From: Bryopsis sp. KO-2023 | Taxonomy: Eukaryota > Chlorophyta > Ulvophyceae > Bryopsidales > Bryopsidaceae | DNA length: 64,000 nucleotides | NCBI GenBank assembly: GCA_030272585.1 | Contig: BSYQ01000001.1 | Coordinates: 8,447,001-8,511,000 of the forward strand | Reading direction: 5' to 3' | Part shown: positions 11,974-24,748 of the stretch, in pieces | Numbering within the stretch: the stretch's first letter is position 1 | How the letters are laid out: each line of letters opens with the position of its first letter | The notes under the pieces: model-generated | The model's database searches: none | What the model saw: only the letters and a program-made list of their open reading frames with translations | What the model was told of the DNA's origin: nothing | Program-made: the position numbers and the translations under genes

Positions 11974-13902
11974 AAAAAAGAAGAAAAAGAAAAACCCTCG
12001 TTTCGCGGAAACCATAAGAGAAAAACAGTGTAACAAAAAAAGAAAAGAAAAACACCACCGAAGTCAAGATATGCATATAAAAAAATGGGTCGAAAAAAGG
12101 GTGGCATGCGACCCCCAAGCGCCAAGGCAACAGTAAGCGTACGGATTGAAATTGGAAAAAAAAAAGAAGGGGAGGAGGAGGAAAAAAAAAAAAAGTCAAG
12201 AAACGTCAGTGTGTGTTTTCTGGTCTCAAGCCAAAGTACTTCATTGTATGTTATGTTATTCGATATGATGTGACTTGATGTGACAGCATGCATTCGTATT
12301 TTAGCTGGGATTTCTATAGTTGCTGGCAACTCATTGTTTGGGTTTGTTGCGCATTGGGGGTTTTTTCAGGAAGTGGGGAGTTGGGTTTCGTATATTTCTT
12401 CTTTTCTTTTTCGTTTGTTTGTTTTTTTTCGTTTTTATTTTTTTTTTCTTGGGATCGAGCATTATCTGATCGAAAAGGGATGGGAATGGGAAGGTTAGAA
12501 TTTAAACCAATAACGACCAAAAAAAAGGAAGATAAAAAAAATTAATGCACCGTATGGAATGGATCGGCTTCGGCAAAAGGAAGAGAAAAAAAAAACAAAC
12601 AACAAACAAGGAAAAAAAAAGCCATTAATGGTTTTGATTTATTTTTGGAAAAGAATGCACCTTTATAAAATCAAGCACCCCGGGAAAAAAAAAAAAAAAA
12701 AGAAGGAGAAAAATCTGCGCAAAGGTTAGAATAGTGGTGAGGTTTTGTTGAGGTTTTTTTTTTTTGGACCTTTTTCTTTTCCCCCCCATTCATATGTACA
12801 GATGGATGTTTTTATTTTATGTGTCGATGTGGTTCTGCCATTCTTGCATGATTTTGACTTAACTCGTTGGGGCGACAACTACTGACCGGATGTGTTATTT
12901 CAAAAAAAAAGGGAGAAAATTTAGCTGTTAATGGGTTTTTTTTGTTTGGTTCCCTGTGGGTAGCAATTAGCTTCTACTTAATTTGAATTAGGGTAAGCTG
13001 ACTTTCTTCTTTTCTTTTCTTATTTGGAAGGGGTGAGGGGCGGCATTGAACGAGTTTTTGTGTTGGTAATCTCAACCAAAGAAGAGTGATTTTCGCTGCA
13101 TGTGTTTGATTGTGTGTGTGTGTTTTTTGCGCTTTTTTTCCCCTCTTATTTGTAATTTGAATTCCTGTGAATGCATGAAACTCTGGACGGAAAAGAAATC
13201 AAGAGCGACGAGATATTAGTCAACAAGTGCAGGAAGGGATTGAGCGGCGGCGGCTGCTCGAGAGGGTTGTATGTGGGGTTTCTTTTTAAAAAGGTTGGGA
13301 GAGTTTCTAGTTAGAATATTTTGCCAGTAATCAAAAATGTGGGGTTGATTTGTGTTTTGACCCCTTAAAAAAAAATCTCTGAGTTGTTTTCCTGATCAAA
13401 CACTGGTTGGACCTGTGTTTGATTTCCTTATGGGACTGTAATTATGTTTTTTAGAGATAGCCAGCATTTTTCCAACTGCCACTTTGTAAGGATGCTTCAT
13501 CTGGCAGTGAGCAGCCGTTATGTTTTTATCAGCTCGGAACATCATCATCACCGACTAGCATACCTCATACTGTAGAAAACCTATGGCTATGCATGTGATA
13601 TGTGATGGTGGAGTGATTGGAGAGGAAGTGGAGGACTTGAGGTGAAATCTAATTGTATAGAACGTCTTGTAAAGGTATTGCTTCAGCGATACTCTAATTA
13701 GACTGTCCGTCCTTTGATCAGACTAGCATATGATTGCTTATTCAACTGACACCACCTCTCCACGCATGATCCGATCACCACACATGTTTTCATTGATTTC
13801 CTTGGTCCAACATTCCCCAGACAGAAGAGATAGCACAAATATGTATGCAACACAGAAAAACGTCGACATTTCACAACTCATGATAAAAACAATTCTTATT
13901 CA
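11974..13902. other. AT-rich spacer with homopolymer runs
   Basis: The first ~800 bases are packed with A and T runs and purine-rich tracts and are probably the BAR-PH 3' UTR and flank. A GT repeat lies near 13108-13123. I find no exon with believable codon content here. The right part is the 3' flank of the minus-strand gene that ends at 13903. Confidence 0.5.
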
Positions 13903-15000
13903 TCAAATGAAGCTTAAGCTGAATTCTGAAGGTTCATAGTTCATCTCTCCAGGCCGTCTCTTTTTTCTCTCTCCATTCTCTTCAGCAAGGTTGCCTGCCC
14001 TAGAAAATATCCCACACACCGCACCCAGCCCCCCCAATCTTCACCTCTTTGTCCCAGTAGCTGTATCAATCACGCTGTTGTGCTCCAGCACACCATCCGG
14101 AAACTTCATCCAGTGGCACACATGCTGCCGAATGTCCTTGATCTGAAGCTACAGACGGTGAACCAGAAAATGAAACAGGTCCTTCAGTTAATGCTTTCAA
14201 CCAGATGTGATGTTGATGCTATGTTTGGTGGTTTGAATCATTATCCATCCACGGAATTGAACCGCTGACCTGACAAATTTTGGTGTGCAAGGTAGCAAAA
14301 TTGATACCTAACCCTACCATCTTCAAATTGAAATTGCATATTGGACCTCTTCTGGGTTCCGCTCGTGTTAACTACAGAAAGAATTAAATATCACCTCAGC
14401 TCCAAAAACAAGATGCCACTTTCTTATCGAGGATAACCCTTGAAGCCGTCTTTGCACTTGCAGCCAGAACTCTTTGAAACCTTCGAAATCAAAATGAAGT
14501 TCCTCCAAGAAGTTAAAATTATTTTAAGGATTCCATGCAAGTTGAGAAAGGCTGTGCTCTGGCCTCCTGTTGATGAAAACTAGTTTTAGGTCCAAATATT
14601 ATTACAGTTACCATTGAATTATCAATTCAGATGTTTTTGATGATGATCAGCTTTGAAGGCATGCATGGAAACTATGAGCAGAGCTTCAGCCCTAAGAGAT
14701 CAACTATTGCAGAATGCACGTCCTGCAACAGTCGAGTTTGAAAAAAAAAGCAGAAAGAGAAAACATGTAGATTTCTCGTGTCTGACATGACGCACTCACA
14801 AAATAATTCTCAGCAAATCCAGGGAATCAACCTTCTGGCAAGGCTTGTTTCTCTTTTAGCTTAATCATTTTTTTTTCTTTGGAATGGTGGAATTTTCTTT
14901 GTCCAGGGAGCTTTCTTTTGGGTGGGTTTTGTTTTTGTTGTTCTTACCTTGTATTAGTCTGGCATTAGGGGGGGTGATGGCCTCTTTTCGCTACAATTGA
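13903..15000 (-). CDS. Unidentified short-exon gene, 3' part resolved
   Basis: Three minus-strand exons join in phase: 14502-14395, 14142-14045 and 13999-13903 (TGA at 13905-13903). They read through DFEGFKEFWLQVQRRLQG, then IKDIRQHVCHWMKFPDGVLE, then a basic KKRRPG tail ending SEFSLSFI. Each exon is under 110 bases, so ordinary ORF scans miss the gene. A further candidate upstream exon (14983-14947, RKEAITPPNARLIQ, donor GTAAGA) suggests it starts near or beyond 15,000, but I could not connect it in phase. I do not recognise the family. The exon 14502-14395 has a competing open frame containing CKCKDGFKG, so that exon's frame is less certain than the last two. Confidence 0.55.
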
Positions 15001-17913
15001 TTGATTGAGTTTCGGTTGGCAGCTCGTGGGGGGAGGTCCGAACGGTTGCTGGTACAGCCTCCTGCTGGCAATGTGAGTCTGTATTTGCTCTGTGATTGAT
15101 GGAAAGTTGATTCGGATTCAAGTGCATTGGTTAGGTGGCAGTTGCGGTCTTGTTTTTAAGGAAGCTGTGCAGCATGTCATCTGGTCTCTGTGACAGCTGA
15201 TCGAAATGTCTCGAGCAACTTCAGTCATTGCAACTCTAAAGGTTGCAGGATCCAGTCCCATTCTCTACTCACAATAAATAAAGTACAGGTGCTTCTGTTT
15301 CTGTTTCTGTTTTGTGTAAATTCCTTGCCAGCCTCCTCCCTTGTTGCTACTCCCACTCACATTTTTTGGACGGTGCCTTTTGCCAACCACGACCATCATC
15401 CACCATCTCTATAATGGTTGACAGGAAAACCCCCCAAAATAAAAGACCCTCCTCTTCCATACTTTACAAGACGGTAAATGTCACTATCGATAGTCAAAAT
15501 GTGCAAATGAGATATCCTGAGTGTTTTTCTGACATGACAGGTGAGCCAACAAACCTCTTTTCAAACCCTACCATGTCTATGACAATTGTACACACTTATT
15601 TTTTTGCTGTCAACCAATTACCCCCCCCCCCCCCCCTCCTATCCCCACAGACTAACCTAAACAAACACAGATGCCACCCAAAACCCCCCCACCCCACCCT
15701 CTTGAAATCAAAAAAACACACACAAGGGCCCAATTTCATCGTGATACGTGCATTGATTTTCATATATATAAAACGCAAGAAACCAACCCAGAAAGGAGGC
15801 TTTTGTTGAGATTCCACAGACTTTTTTGCACTTGATTCACTTTTTCTTTTTTCTTTTCTGCTCTCTTTTCACAGCCTCACAAATGAAAAAATCAACAAAC
15901 GATTGTTTAAAAAAAAAAAAAAAAAAGAGCAATTACGAACACATTATCGCATTCATTCATTCATTCTTTCTTTCTTTTTTTTCACCACAAATTTGTCAAA
16001 TTTTCAAAAATAGATTCGAACAAGGATCAAATCAATCCTCAAACGGAAAGATATGCATGCATATATGTATGCATGCATATGATGTTCTTTTCCTTTTCTT
16101 TCTTTGCAAACCGACGGACTTCCTGTGACCTAAAGAAATGGCCAAAGGCAAAATAAAATATAATTAATTTGGGCCCACCACCATAACCTCAGCACACAAG
16201 CCCGCCCAATACAAACAGGTAGGCTTCCTTTCCCCATCCTCTCGTTTCGTTTCTTTTTTTTTTCGCAATCAGTCTGAAATTTGAGTATTCTTAAAAAACA
16301 CCCAAAAAGACCAAAAAACAAAACAAAAACACCACAAAAATTACTCAGAAAAACAGATATTGAAAGATACAGGGCAAAAAAAAAGACTGCTGTCGATTTT
16401 TCCCCTCCTTTCGTTTCATTTCGAATCCTTTTTCTGTTTTTTTTTTTTTTTTTGGTGGGTTTATCGAGAGAACAAGAAATTCCACCACCCCCTGAACAAA
16501 CAAAGAGGGAACCATCGAAAAATACAAAAAACAAATCAAATAAAAAGACTTCCACTTTGAAGCGATCCATCTTGTATACATACTTATGTCTTTTTTTCTT
16601 TTCCATTTCCCCCTTTATTTTGTTGTAACACATATATATATAAATTTAGGGCTTCCCCCCGGCAAAACCTTGACGATGAAATATATATTCAGGAACCCCC
16701 CTTTTTTTCTTTTTATAGCGTGCGTAAAAAAAATTTTACGACCAAGAAATTTTGGTTCGCGTCGTCCTCGCGACAAGAACCAAAAAAAAACGAAAAAAAT
16801 CCTTGACGATTGAATATATAATTCGGAAACCCCAAATTTATACCCATCACCTGAAGAACCGCCAAACTCCAACCTTTTCTTGCCATTTAGAATTTGCCCT
16901 CATTTTTGTTGAAAAATAAGGATCTTCTTTTACTCACTCACTCACTCTCTCTCTTTCCCTTTCGACCACGATTCCAGGATCACAATTGATTTCAAAAGTT
17001 CTAAACCAGCGCTTCTGTTTTAATATATATATATATTTTTTTCCGTCAGACACCCTTCTCTCCATCACAATATCCATTTGTGTGCATGTGTGCGTGTGTG
17101 TGTGTGTTTTTTGAATCATTGGCACCGCTACTCTATCTGTCTTTTTCTTTTCCATTGTGCAGTCATCCTGTAGAAACCAAACAGAAAAGAAAAAAAAAAC
17201 ACAATAAACGAATTGGTATTTGTTTTTCCCATAATACCTCGCTCACTCTCTCTCTATCCTACTGGCTTCTCTATAATGAAACACATATCTCTTTTCGGAC
17301 GAATTTTGAAGAATTGGACTTTCATTGCAGTCAAACACCCCACTCACCAAACGATTCCCCCCCACCCAAAAAAAAAACAAAAAAAAACACTACACAGGCA
17401 CTTGACTCTAATCTGAAGTCCTTTCTTTTCTGCGTTGTTATCTCTGATTTTTCCCCTGGGCTGGACGAAAAACCCACCTCTCCTTTTGAATTTCATTTTC
17501 AAGGCTCTCCAAAAAAATTTCCCCTTTCGCCCGCAGTTTCACAATGTCTCTGTTTCAGGTTTTCGCATGCCACTTTCTTCCCATCACACTTTCCCTCACT
17601 CTTTTTTTTCCCCCTCTTTCCTTTTACCACCACTGGACAACACCACCTCTGGTTGAAAACTAAAAAAAACCAAAAACACAGCCCCACCCCCCAACCGAAA
17701 AAACGACGAAATGCTTCCTTCAACTTTTGACCACCACTTCATATCGTCGAAGCTCCACCACCACCTCTTTTAAGAAATGTGTTTTTATATATATATATAT
17801 AACCCGAAACGTAAATTGTGTACAATTTAGCTAATTAGGATGTCTTTTTTGTTTCTAGTTGTTTGTTAGGGTCGAAAATCTTACAACGTCAAAAGCACAG
17901 GGAAGCGGAGGGC
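15001..17913. other. Low-complexity spacer
   Basis: This is dominated by homopolymers: C run near 15620, A run near 15910, T run near 16440, and (TA)n near 17026 and 17790. It has a few isolated exon-like scraps, for example plus-strand 15021-15067 ending at a GTGAGT donor, which I could not assemble. A GCATGC-rich palindrome sits near 16052-16081. A degenerate repeat pair with a hairpin spans about 16660-16840. No gene is supported. Confidence 0.5.
16660..16840. repeat. Imperfect direct repeat pair with hairpin between
   Basis: Two copies of a ~35-base unit begin CCTTGACGAT and end GGAA(A)CCCC, at about 16667-16701 and 16800-16836. Between them are short inverted repeats, including CGTAAAA/TTTTACG near 16723-16740 and TTTGGTTC/GAACCAAA arms around 16750-16785. 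This could be a small degenerate mobile element or a local duplication. I see no coding content. Confidence 0.5.
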
Positions 17914-19705
17914 TTATGGGCTCAGGTCTACCACAACGACTGTTACGTTGTCATTCGAGCCTTTGTCCAGGGCAGCCCTCATCAGCACACTGGCTGCCAC
18001 TCTGGCCGCAGTGTCTTTGGACGCCCCACGTTCTTGGGCCCGATCGAAACACCTCTTGGCAAGAGCACATGCCTCCTGCAATTTTTTTCAGCACCCAATC
18101 GAAAGCCCGTCAGCGACAAAGCAAAACAAAGTCCTCCTCTCGAAGAATATCTAGCTCTTTATATAGAGGACCAAATTTACTGTAAATTAAAAAAAAAAAT
18201 AGGAAGATTTTGAAAAACGGTTTCACCAAGTGCATCAAAAATACGACCGAGCCACGCTTCATCAGTAACTTCAGTGTGGATATTTAGAGTTTAAATAAAT
18301 CCATTCAGTCTAATTCATTAAAAGTTTTGTCAGTCATCCGAACCTAAACAATATGCTGTCATTTGCAATAAAGCTTATATTTGCAAGAAGACACGAAAAC
18401 AACACGAGAATAAATGAAACACCTCTGTATGAATATCTCACCATATCAGAGATAACGTCCCACAACCCATCACTTGCAAGGATAACAAATTCGTCCTTTG
18501 GACTCCGTTCAATTATGGTCACCTGCAGCAACATCATAACAAACGGCTTATCGCAAAAACACAATTTCCTTTTTCTTCATGTTTTAACCCAAACAAAACA
18601 CATTGCTATCAAATTTAACCAAAAAAAACTTGCCAGAAATATATATTTTTTCCTGAGAGGCAGGTAGATAGGACTTACCTCAGGTTCGGCAATTATGCCG
18701 TAACTTCTTAGGCAGTGATCACCGAATGCACGAGACATTGCCAATAACCCCATCACCCTTCTACCGTTATAGTCCCAGATGCGACCTCCGGCTTTCTTCA
18801 CACGCTCCTGCATGGAAAATTACGTCAGAAAATATCGCCGCGAGAAGGAAATCAATCGTGACGCGCGCGTCGTGCCCAGCGAAAATCTTGTGTTGCAGAC
18901 ACCGACCACGAATGTGTGTGTGTTTGGGGGGGGGGGGCGTGAATCTCACCTCTTCGTCCGCTTGCGAGGGCTTGTGGTCTCGACTCAGCCTGCACGCCGT
19001 ACGTCCACGAAAAAGAACCGCACGACTGTCGCCACAATTCGCGACGATAATGTGCTGAGCGCTGATCAGACTGACAACACCAGTCGAACCGACGGTGCGG
19101 GCGAGGTCTCCCAGCTCGCCATCCATCAGAACGAACGCCCTCTTTATCCCGGCTTCGATCTGAGCCAGGGTGAGGGCGCCGTCCCCAGTGCTGTTGGCCA
19201 GGTCCGACACCATCTGCTTCACAACCAAGTGCAGACGCTCCGACAGCTTCGAGGAAACCGTCCACCCTCCATGCCCATCGAATACAGCGCCGTATTGGAA
19301 AGTCGACTTGCTGGTGCGACGGTCTCCTTTCGCGTTGCGGTACGCGCTCATCAATGCATCCTCGGACCAGGAGGGCTGGTTGGAAGTCGCGTTTTGTTGT
19401 TCCAGGTGTGTTTTGAGAGCCAAGGGGATTCTGTTCTCCCCAGGCAGAAAACTAACATTTACGGTGAGCAGTTCCTCCACAACAGTGTCGCAGTCTTCCA
19501 TTTTCGGTCGACGCCCTGTCGCGCTCTTTGCTCCAAAGGGAAGAATAAAAGATGTCTGAGTTGGTAAGCCCGGCAACTGCGGCTCATCGTTCCCACACAC
19601 GCAGGAAGCTTGAATCATGCACCGCCCTGGGGATGCCGAGCAACATTCCGGGCGGCCTTTCGATACTAAGGGAAAAGATCCGAGTTGGTCGGCAACAACC
19701 GCCAT
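17914..19705 (-). CDS. PP2C-type protein phosphatase, clade-A-like
   Basis: Four exons (19705-18950, 18807-18679, 18522-18442, 18075-17914) encode 375 residues. PP2C motifs appear in order: [68 protein letters not shown] and [10 protein letters not shown], so the Mg/Mn-dependent Ser/Thr phosphatase core is complete. The DHKP...AGGRI..YNG..V region resembles plant clade A PP2Cs (ABI1/HAB1). At the position of their conserved receptor-lock Trp (ABI1 W300) this protein has Tyr265, with Trp263 two residues earlier. The N-terminal ~70 residues are Cys/Pro-rich and unrelated to known domains. A T-rich acceptor lies 15 bases upstream of the chosen ATG, so a 5' UTR intron or an extra coding exon is possible. 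Confidence 0.92.
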
Positions 19706-21275
19706 TGTCTGGACGTCTGCAAAAACAGAACGACGACGAATAAAAAAAAAGTCACACCTTTCACCCACAAAAATATGTCGCTGCAGGTTCCGAACCGACG
19801 GGCAATTTTCTTACTCTTCAGGTGAGATTCTAGAGAGACTACAGGCTTGAGTATCTCGCACGTATTTCTCGAAAGCAGCAAAACAGTTCTGGTTGAGCGC
19901 TATGGCGAACGGGCATATGTCTCCGTCGCGTCGTGCTGTCGTACTGTTTTCCCCAACCCAGCAGCTTTCCAGCAAAACAACGATGATGGCGGTGTGCAGC
20001 TCTGGAGCAGGCGCCAGTACATTGATGGCCAGTCCGCCCCACGCCGCTGGACCATCCGACAAAAAAATATACAACTACAAGGCGGGGTTTCAAACGAACG
20101 CCCCCCAACCCAATTTCCCCCGCGCGCGAATATCTTCTTTTTCCAACATCACGACAAGCAAAAAGATCATACGCTGCATCGATGTCTAGGCCGCGTCTGG
20201 TCAACTCACAAAACCCAAAGAGAAGAACACGCGTGCAACACCTCCCCCGTTCGCGAAATCGAACTCCACTTCTCTTTGTTGCTCGGTCCAGATGCGTTTC
20301 AGAAGCGATCGACTCGAAATTAAATCAAACCATCATTCCATCACTCACGATTCGGTACGCTTAGAAGAAGCCGTCACACGTGAAGTACGCGAGAAGCTGT
20401 GTTCTGTGCGCAGTCGACACTGGGGTGGGGGAGGGGGGTTTCGGAGTTTTTCGACTAAGCCACCCGCTGCCACATTTTCCCTTCCCCGACAGGCAACATG
20501 TCACTCTAATGGATATTCACCCATAATCGCCTCCTGTTTCCACATCATCGACAGCCAACAATCCGCTTCGACGAGCATGTCTTTAACCCTTTTCACGGCT
20601 GTCAAAAATCAATAACACAGTTCGAAAGGTTTCTCCTGTTTGTTTTCCACTGGCCCCGTGACGATCGCTTCGCCTTTGACGACACAAACGTCACACTCAC
20701 ACGTTCAATGTGTGAGCGCTCTTGTCATAGCACTTCCGAGTGACGCAAACACACATGGCCGCTCTCCAGATTCTCTCATCATTCCCCGCAAACGCTAGGG
20801 TGTCACGTTGTGGCGCGACCAATCAAAGACACGAAGTTCGGCTCGTTGCTCACTTGATTGCGAGGATATGACTCGGATTGTTAGTGGGTTTGGTGTGTTT
20901 TATTTCTGTTGGGAGCTTTTTCTCTCAGAGAAAAGAAAAAGAAAACGTCGATCGACTCACAGCAGAAAACGCTTGATGTAGCACTAGAGGGGGAGCGTCT
21001 TCGTGACGCAAAAACAAAGCGGCTGTTCCATGAGCGCCGCCAGAGAGATGCGAGAAATCGTCCACGCAGCTGGTCGTTTTTCGTTGAGGGGGCCAATCTT
21101 GCTGTGACATTATTACTACTGACTGTCGCGGTGTGCGTAAAACACTGCTGTGCATTGAAACCACAGGAATTTTGTCGTGAGGCGACAAGAAATAAAACCA
21201 ATACTCTGCGACTCTTCATCAAGAGCGCTGCTCTCTCATCGGCCCGTTGACAGCCCCATCTTGTTCTCCCTGGAT
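19706..21275. other. Divergent spacer between PP2C and PI-PLC
   Basis: This holds both promoters. A minus-strand open frame at 20074-19811 reads AINVLAPAPELHTAII and later CPFAIALNQNCFAAFEKYV before a stop. It could be an upstream exon or tiny gene but has no clear splice partner. A plus-strand frame at 20909-21250 contains one hydrophobic stretch (LAVTLLLLTVAVC) and may be 5' UTR. TGACG and ACGTCA cores cluster near 20660-20760. Nothing here is firm. Confidence 0.45.
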
Positions 21276-24200
21276 ATGTGTCGGGGGCGACTAACGAAAG
21301 TACTGTTGAGTTGTGTATTTTCCCTGATCACTTTGTGCGTAGGGAAAGAGGACGTCAAGCTCAACGAGATTCAGGTAGCCGTCGAACCACACTTGCAGCG
21401 ATTATATTTTCCTCGCCTTTTTCGCTCGTTTCAAAACAAACCGTGACAGCATATTTGCGTTCAGGTTCTGCACTCGCACAACAGCTTTCATGTGGCTCCC
21501 AACGCAGACTTGTTGGATTTGCTGAAGAGGTGAGCGCAAATCGGGCATTGGCTGGAATGCAAGTGAGGGATCTCATATATATGTATATATACATGACATG
21601 CATGCACAGAATTGTAAAAACGCATGATCGCTGTCCATCCATGCAACTGTTGAGTGAGAAAATGTGTTGGATGATCACATTGATGTGTTTTTGTGCAGTC
21701 CTGTTGTTCAGTCGGCTTTGCTGGTAGGTTGGGGGGGGGGGGAATTGGCAAAGGGTATTGCGATTTGAGATGCAAATGTCGTGTTGAATCGTGGATCTGG
21801 CTCCATTTGATTATATTTGGGTATGATTTGTTCAGGATCCAGGACTGTTGGGCAGCATTCAATCCCTGGAGTACAGTCATGTTTCACTCACGGAGCAGTT
21901 GAAAAAATTTGGGGTGCGATCGTTCGAGCTGGATGTGTTCTACGATCCAGAGGGAGGTACGATGGGATTTCACACACACATTGCCAAATGTATATATATT
22001 TCAACATTCGATATGGCTGTTGATTTTTTCAGCCAGTATCAGGTTGACGGATACAAGGATTTTTTTAAAGGATTGTTTTTGGGCTCGTCGAAATTTGTCA
22101 TAGGGTGGATTCAAGAGTAAGTGATCTTTGTGATTACATTTTAATTTCCACTCATTTTCTTTTCCCTGTTTGTTTTTCTTCTATTTTTATTGCTGATGGG
22201 AATCTTTGTTTTTGCAGGTTTGTTTGCGAGCAGAGCTGGCGCAAAGCTTGCTGGATTGAATGGTACTTCTGATGATCCAGCATGGAAAGAACCTGGGTAG
22301 GACTGTGGTCTTGTTAAAAGGGTCTCCATGCAGTTCAAAAAATGTGGATCGTAAAATGAAATACTGACCGATTTTTGTGCCAGTCACCTGCTTTCTTTGT
22401 CAATAAAATTCCCTGGATTTGGATTTTGACTTTGTTCTCGCCAAAAAAATGGGTAGATTGATGATCACATGTGCGACTTTGTCAAGCATGATAAAAAATA
22501 ATAATTCGATGGTGGAGGGGGGGAAAGTATCTCTATTTATCCTGCTCTTTGGTTCAATCCATGTACTTAAAGCGAAATGCAAACCCTTTTCAGAAAACAA
22601 CACCAGACCAGTATCTGAACTAATTCGGGGTTGAAATGGTGCTGATGAAACCCTGGCTCTAACAGTGAATGTTTCGCTCAACCGAAATCCCACACAAAGG
22701 TCGCAATAAGAGTCGCTCGTTCATTGTGTGAAGGATGATTTGATTTGTAGGTACAAAGTGTTTCATATTCCCGATCTGGATTTTGAAACGACCTGTGTCG
22801 GTCTACAGTCGTGCTTGACTGAAATTCGGACCTGGTCGGAAGAAAACCCAGATCACATTCCAATAACCATTTATATCGAACCACAGGTCTGTGCCAGAAA
22901 TTTGACCAGAAGCCACCAAGCAAAACGTTTTTATTGTAGTGTGTCTTGGCTTGTTCCTTCTGGGATTTCGTTTCTTTTTTTTTCCCTAAGTGGAGTTCTA
23001 TTCTCTGTGCCTAATCCTGCAATGACACATGAACTATTTATGGGACTGAACACTTTTTTGTGTGATCTAGAGTTTTGATACAGAAAAAGCTCTGGGCCAG
23101 GACGGCACTTCCTTGGTAGAAACATTGTTACAAGTGCAAGAGGTATGGTCCAATCCAGATCAAATTCTCGTTTCTTTTCGAAACTCCTCCACGCATAATT
23201 CCGCTTAAAATACTGTTTAAGAAACCTTATGTACGCGCAAATCAATCCACATAAATGAAACATTCGTGGAAATCCTGAATGATGACGAAATCTGGATCGT
23301 TTCGGCAGGGTGAACCTAGAAAACTGGCTACCACCTTGCCAATCAATACAAAGGCCTTCGAAGCCCTGAAAGAAGAGATACTTGAAGCACTGGATAGTAG
23401 CCAACTGATCACCCCTGATGAGCTTACGAAAAATTCAGGATCCTTGAAAGAGGTCATAATTGATGCTGGCAAGTAAGTATGTTGGTATATGTATGTATTA
23501 TGTATCACAATAATACATGTCATATTTCCAGCATGAACAACGCTGTGTGCTGACTTTGCTTTTTCCATGGCTTGCTGATCTTTCTTCGAATCCTGATGGG
23601 CGCATACTTCTGCAATCAAGCCATCGAAAACTTGCTGTTCACAACAAGTCCTTTTCTGATTTTTTCATCGGGTGGATCACACTTTTTTCTTTTCAGCCAG
23701 TACTCCACCAAGGCCGAAACCCATATGTTGTGCCCGTCCATCCCCATCCATCGAACAATAATGAACCAAAATGGCCCTGCAAGACACACCCTTGATCGTT
23801 GACATTCCTTTTTTTTTGCAGCTGGCCCACAGTCTCAGAATTAAGGGGACGAATCGTGATCGTCATCTCGCCTCCATTCACGGACGAATTGTTACGGATA
23901 TACCCAAATTTGAAGGGATCCCCCTTTTTTCCTTCGGCATTCAAGCAATCCATCAACGAACACACATTATTCGTTTTTCCTGATGCACTGGCTCCAACCC
24001 TGACAGGAAATGTTTCGACTTGGGACGAACAGGTAATCAACACAGATCAATGTAATGCACTCTTTTTCTGAAATAGATAGCCTTATATGGCTGAAGTGGG
24101 GCCTCCGTGTTGATCCGACCTATTCTGTGCCTTCGTTTTCTTTTACAAAAAGGGAAAAGCTGCTTCATATGTTTTCTGGACATTCCAAAGGGATACTTCA

Positions 24201-24748
24201 TTTCTTAGTAAGAATTTGGCTAAAGGGGTTCGATGTTCTGTATTGCACAGATTGAGGTGTTGGTGGCAGATGTCCAAGGTTTCGTTGAACAAGGCTACAT
24301 CGTTCGAGCATTCACGGATTCCTTCTCGTTGGAAGCCAGGGACAACTTCACGGCCAGATCCACCGCCATCGCGGCGGCGGGGGCTCACTTCCTGAGCACC
24401 GACTTCCCCGGAGGCAGGACACCCACTCTGTTCGATTCAAACTACACCGTGGAGCTGAAAAACGCAGCTTCAGCAGTTTGCAATCCAGTCACAGCACCAT
24501 CCACTTGCAAGAGTAGCAGCCTTGCAGAGAAATCGGTCCAAAAACAGAGAAAGAAGAATCGGAAGAAGCCCGAGGCTGACAGTGTGCAGCCCGACTCGAG
24601 CAAGGACAGCGAAAAAGATGAGGTTTCGGTGACCTCTTCACCCGCCCCCCCAGAAATTCAGCTGTCTTTGGGCTGGAGTTCAACGCCTCGGCAAATTCTA
24701 GTGCACTGGATCTTTTCCATCGGAGCACTGATATTTTTTGTTGTCTAG
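21276..24748 (+). CDS. Secreted Ca2+-dependent phosphoinositide phospholipase C (PI-PLC C1-like)
   Basis: Ten exons (21276-21374, 21465-21529, 21699-21723, 21836-21956, 22218-22296, 22751-22886, 23071-23142, 23309-23472, 23822-24032, 24251-24748) give 489 residues in consistent phase. A hydrophobic signal peptide (VLLSCVFSLITLCVG) is followed by VLHSHNSFH, the catalytic-His box, then YSHVSLTEQLKKFGVRSFEL, PITIYIEPQ, LITPDEL, WPTVSELRGR and FLSTDFPGG. This is the single-domain, bacterial/fungal-type PI-PLC family with an X-box-like barrel, not the multidomain EF/X/Y/C2 plant PLC. Exon 3 is only 25 bases. The C-terminus has a basic/acidic linker and a final hydrophobic stretch (WIFSIGALIFFVV) reaching the stop, which suggests a GPI anchor or TM tail. 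Substrate (PI or PIP2) cannot be told from sequence. Confidence 0.9.

Noticed and set aside
14221..14290. tRNA-like GGTTCAATTCC on the minus strand
   Set aside because: The flanking bases do not form a T-arm stem and no acceptor or anticodon arms could be drawn; it also lies in an intron of the short-exon gene.
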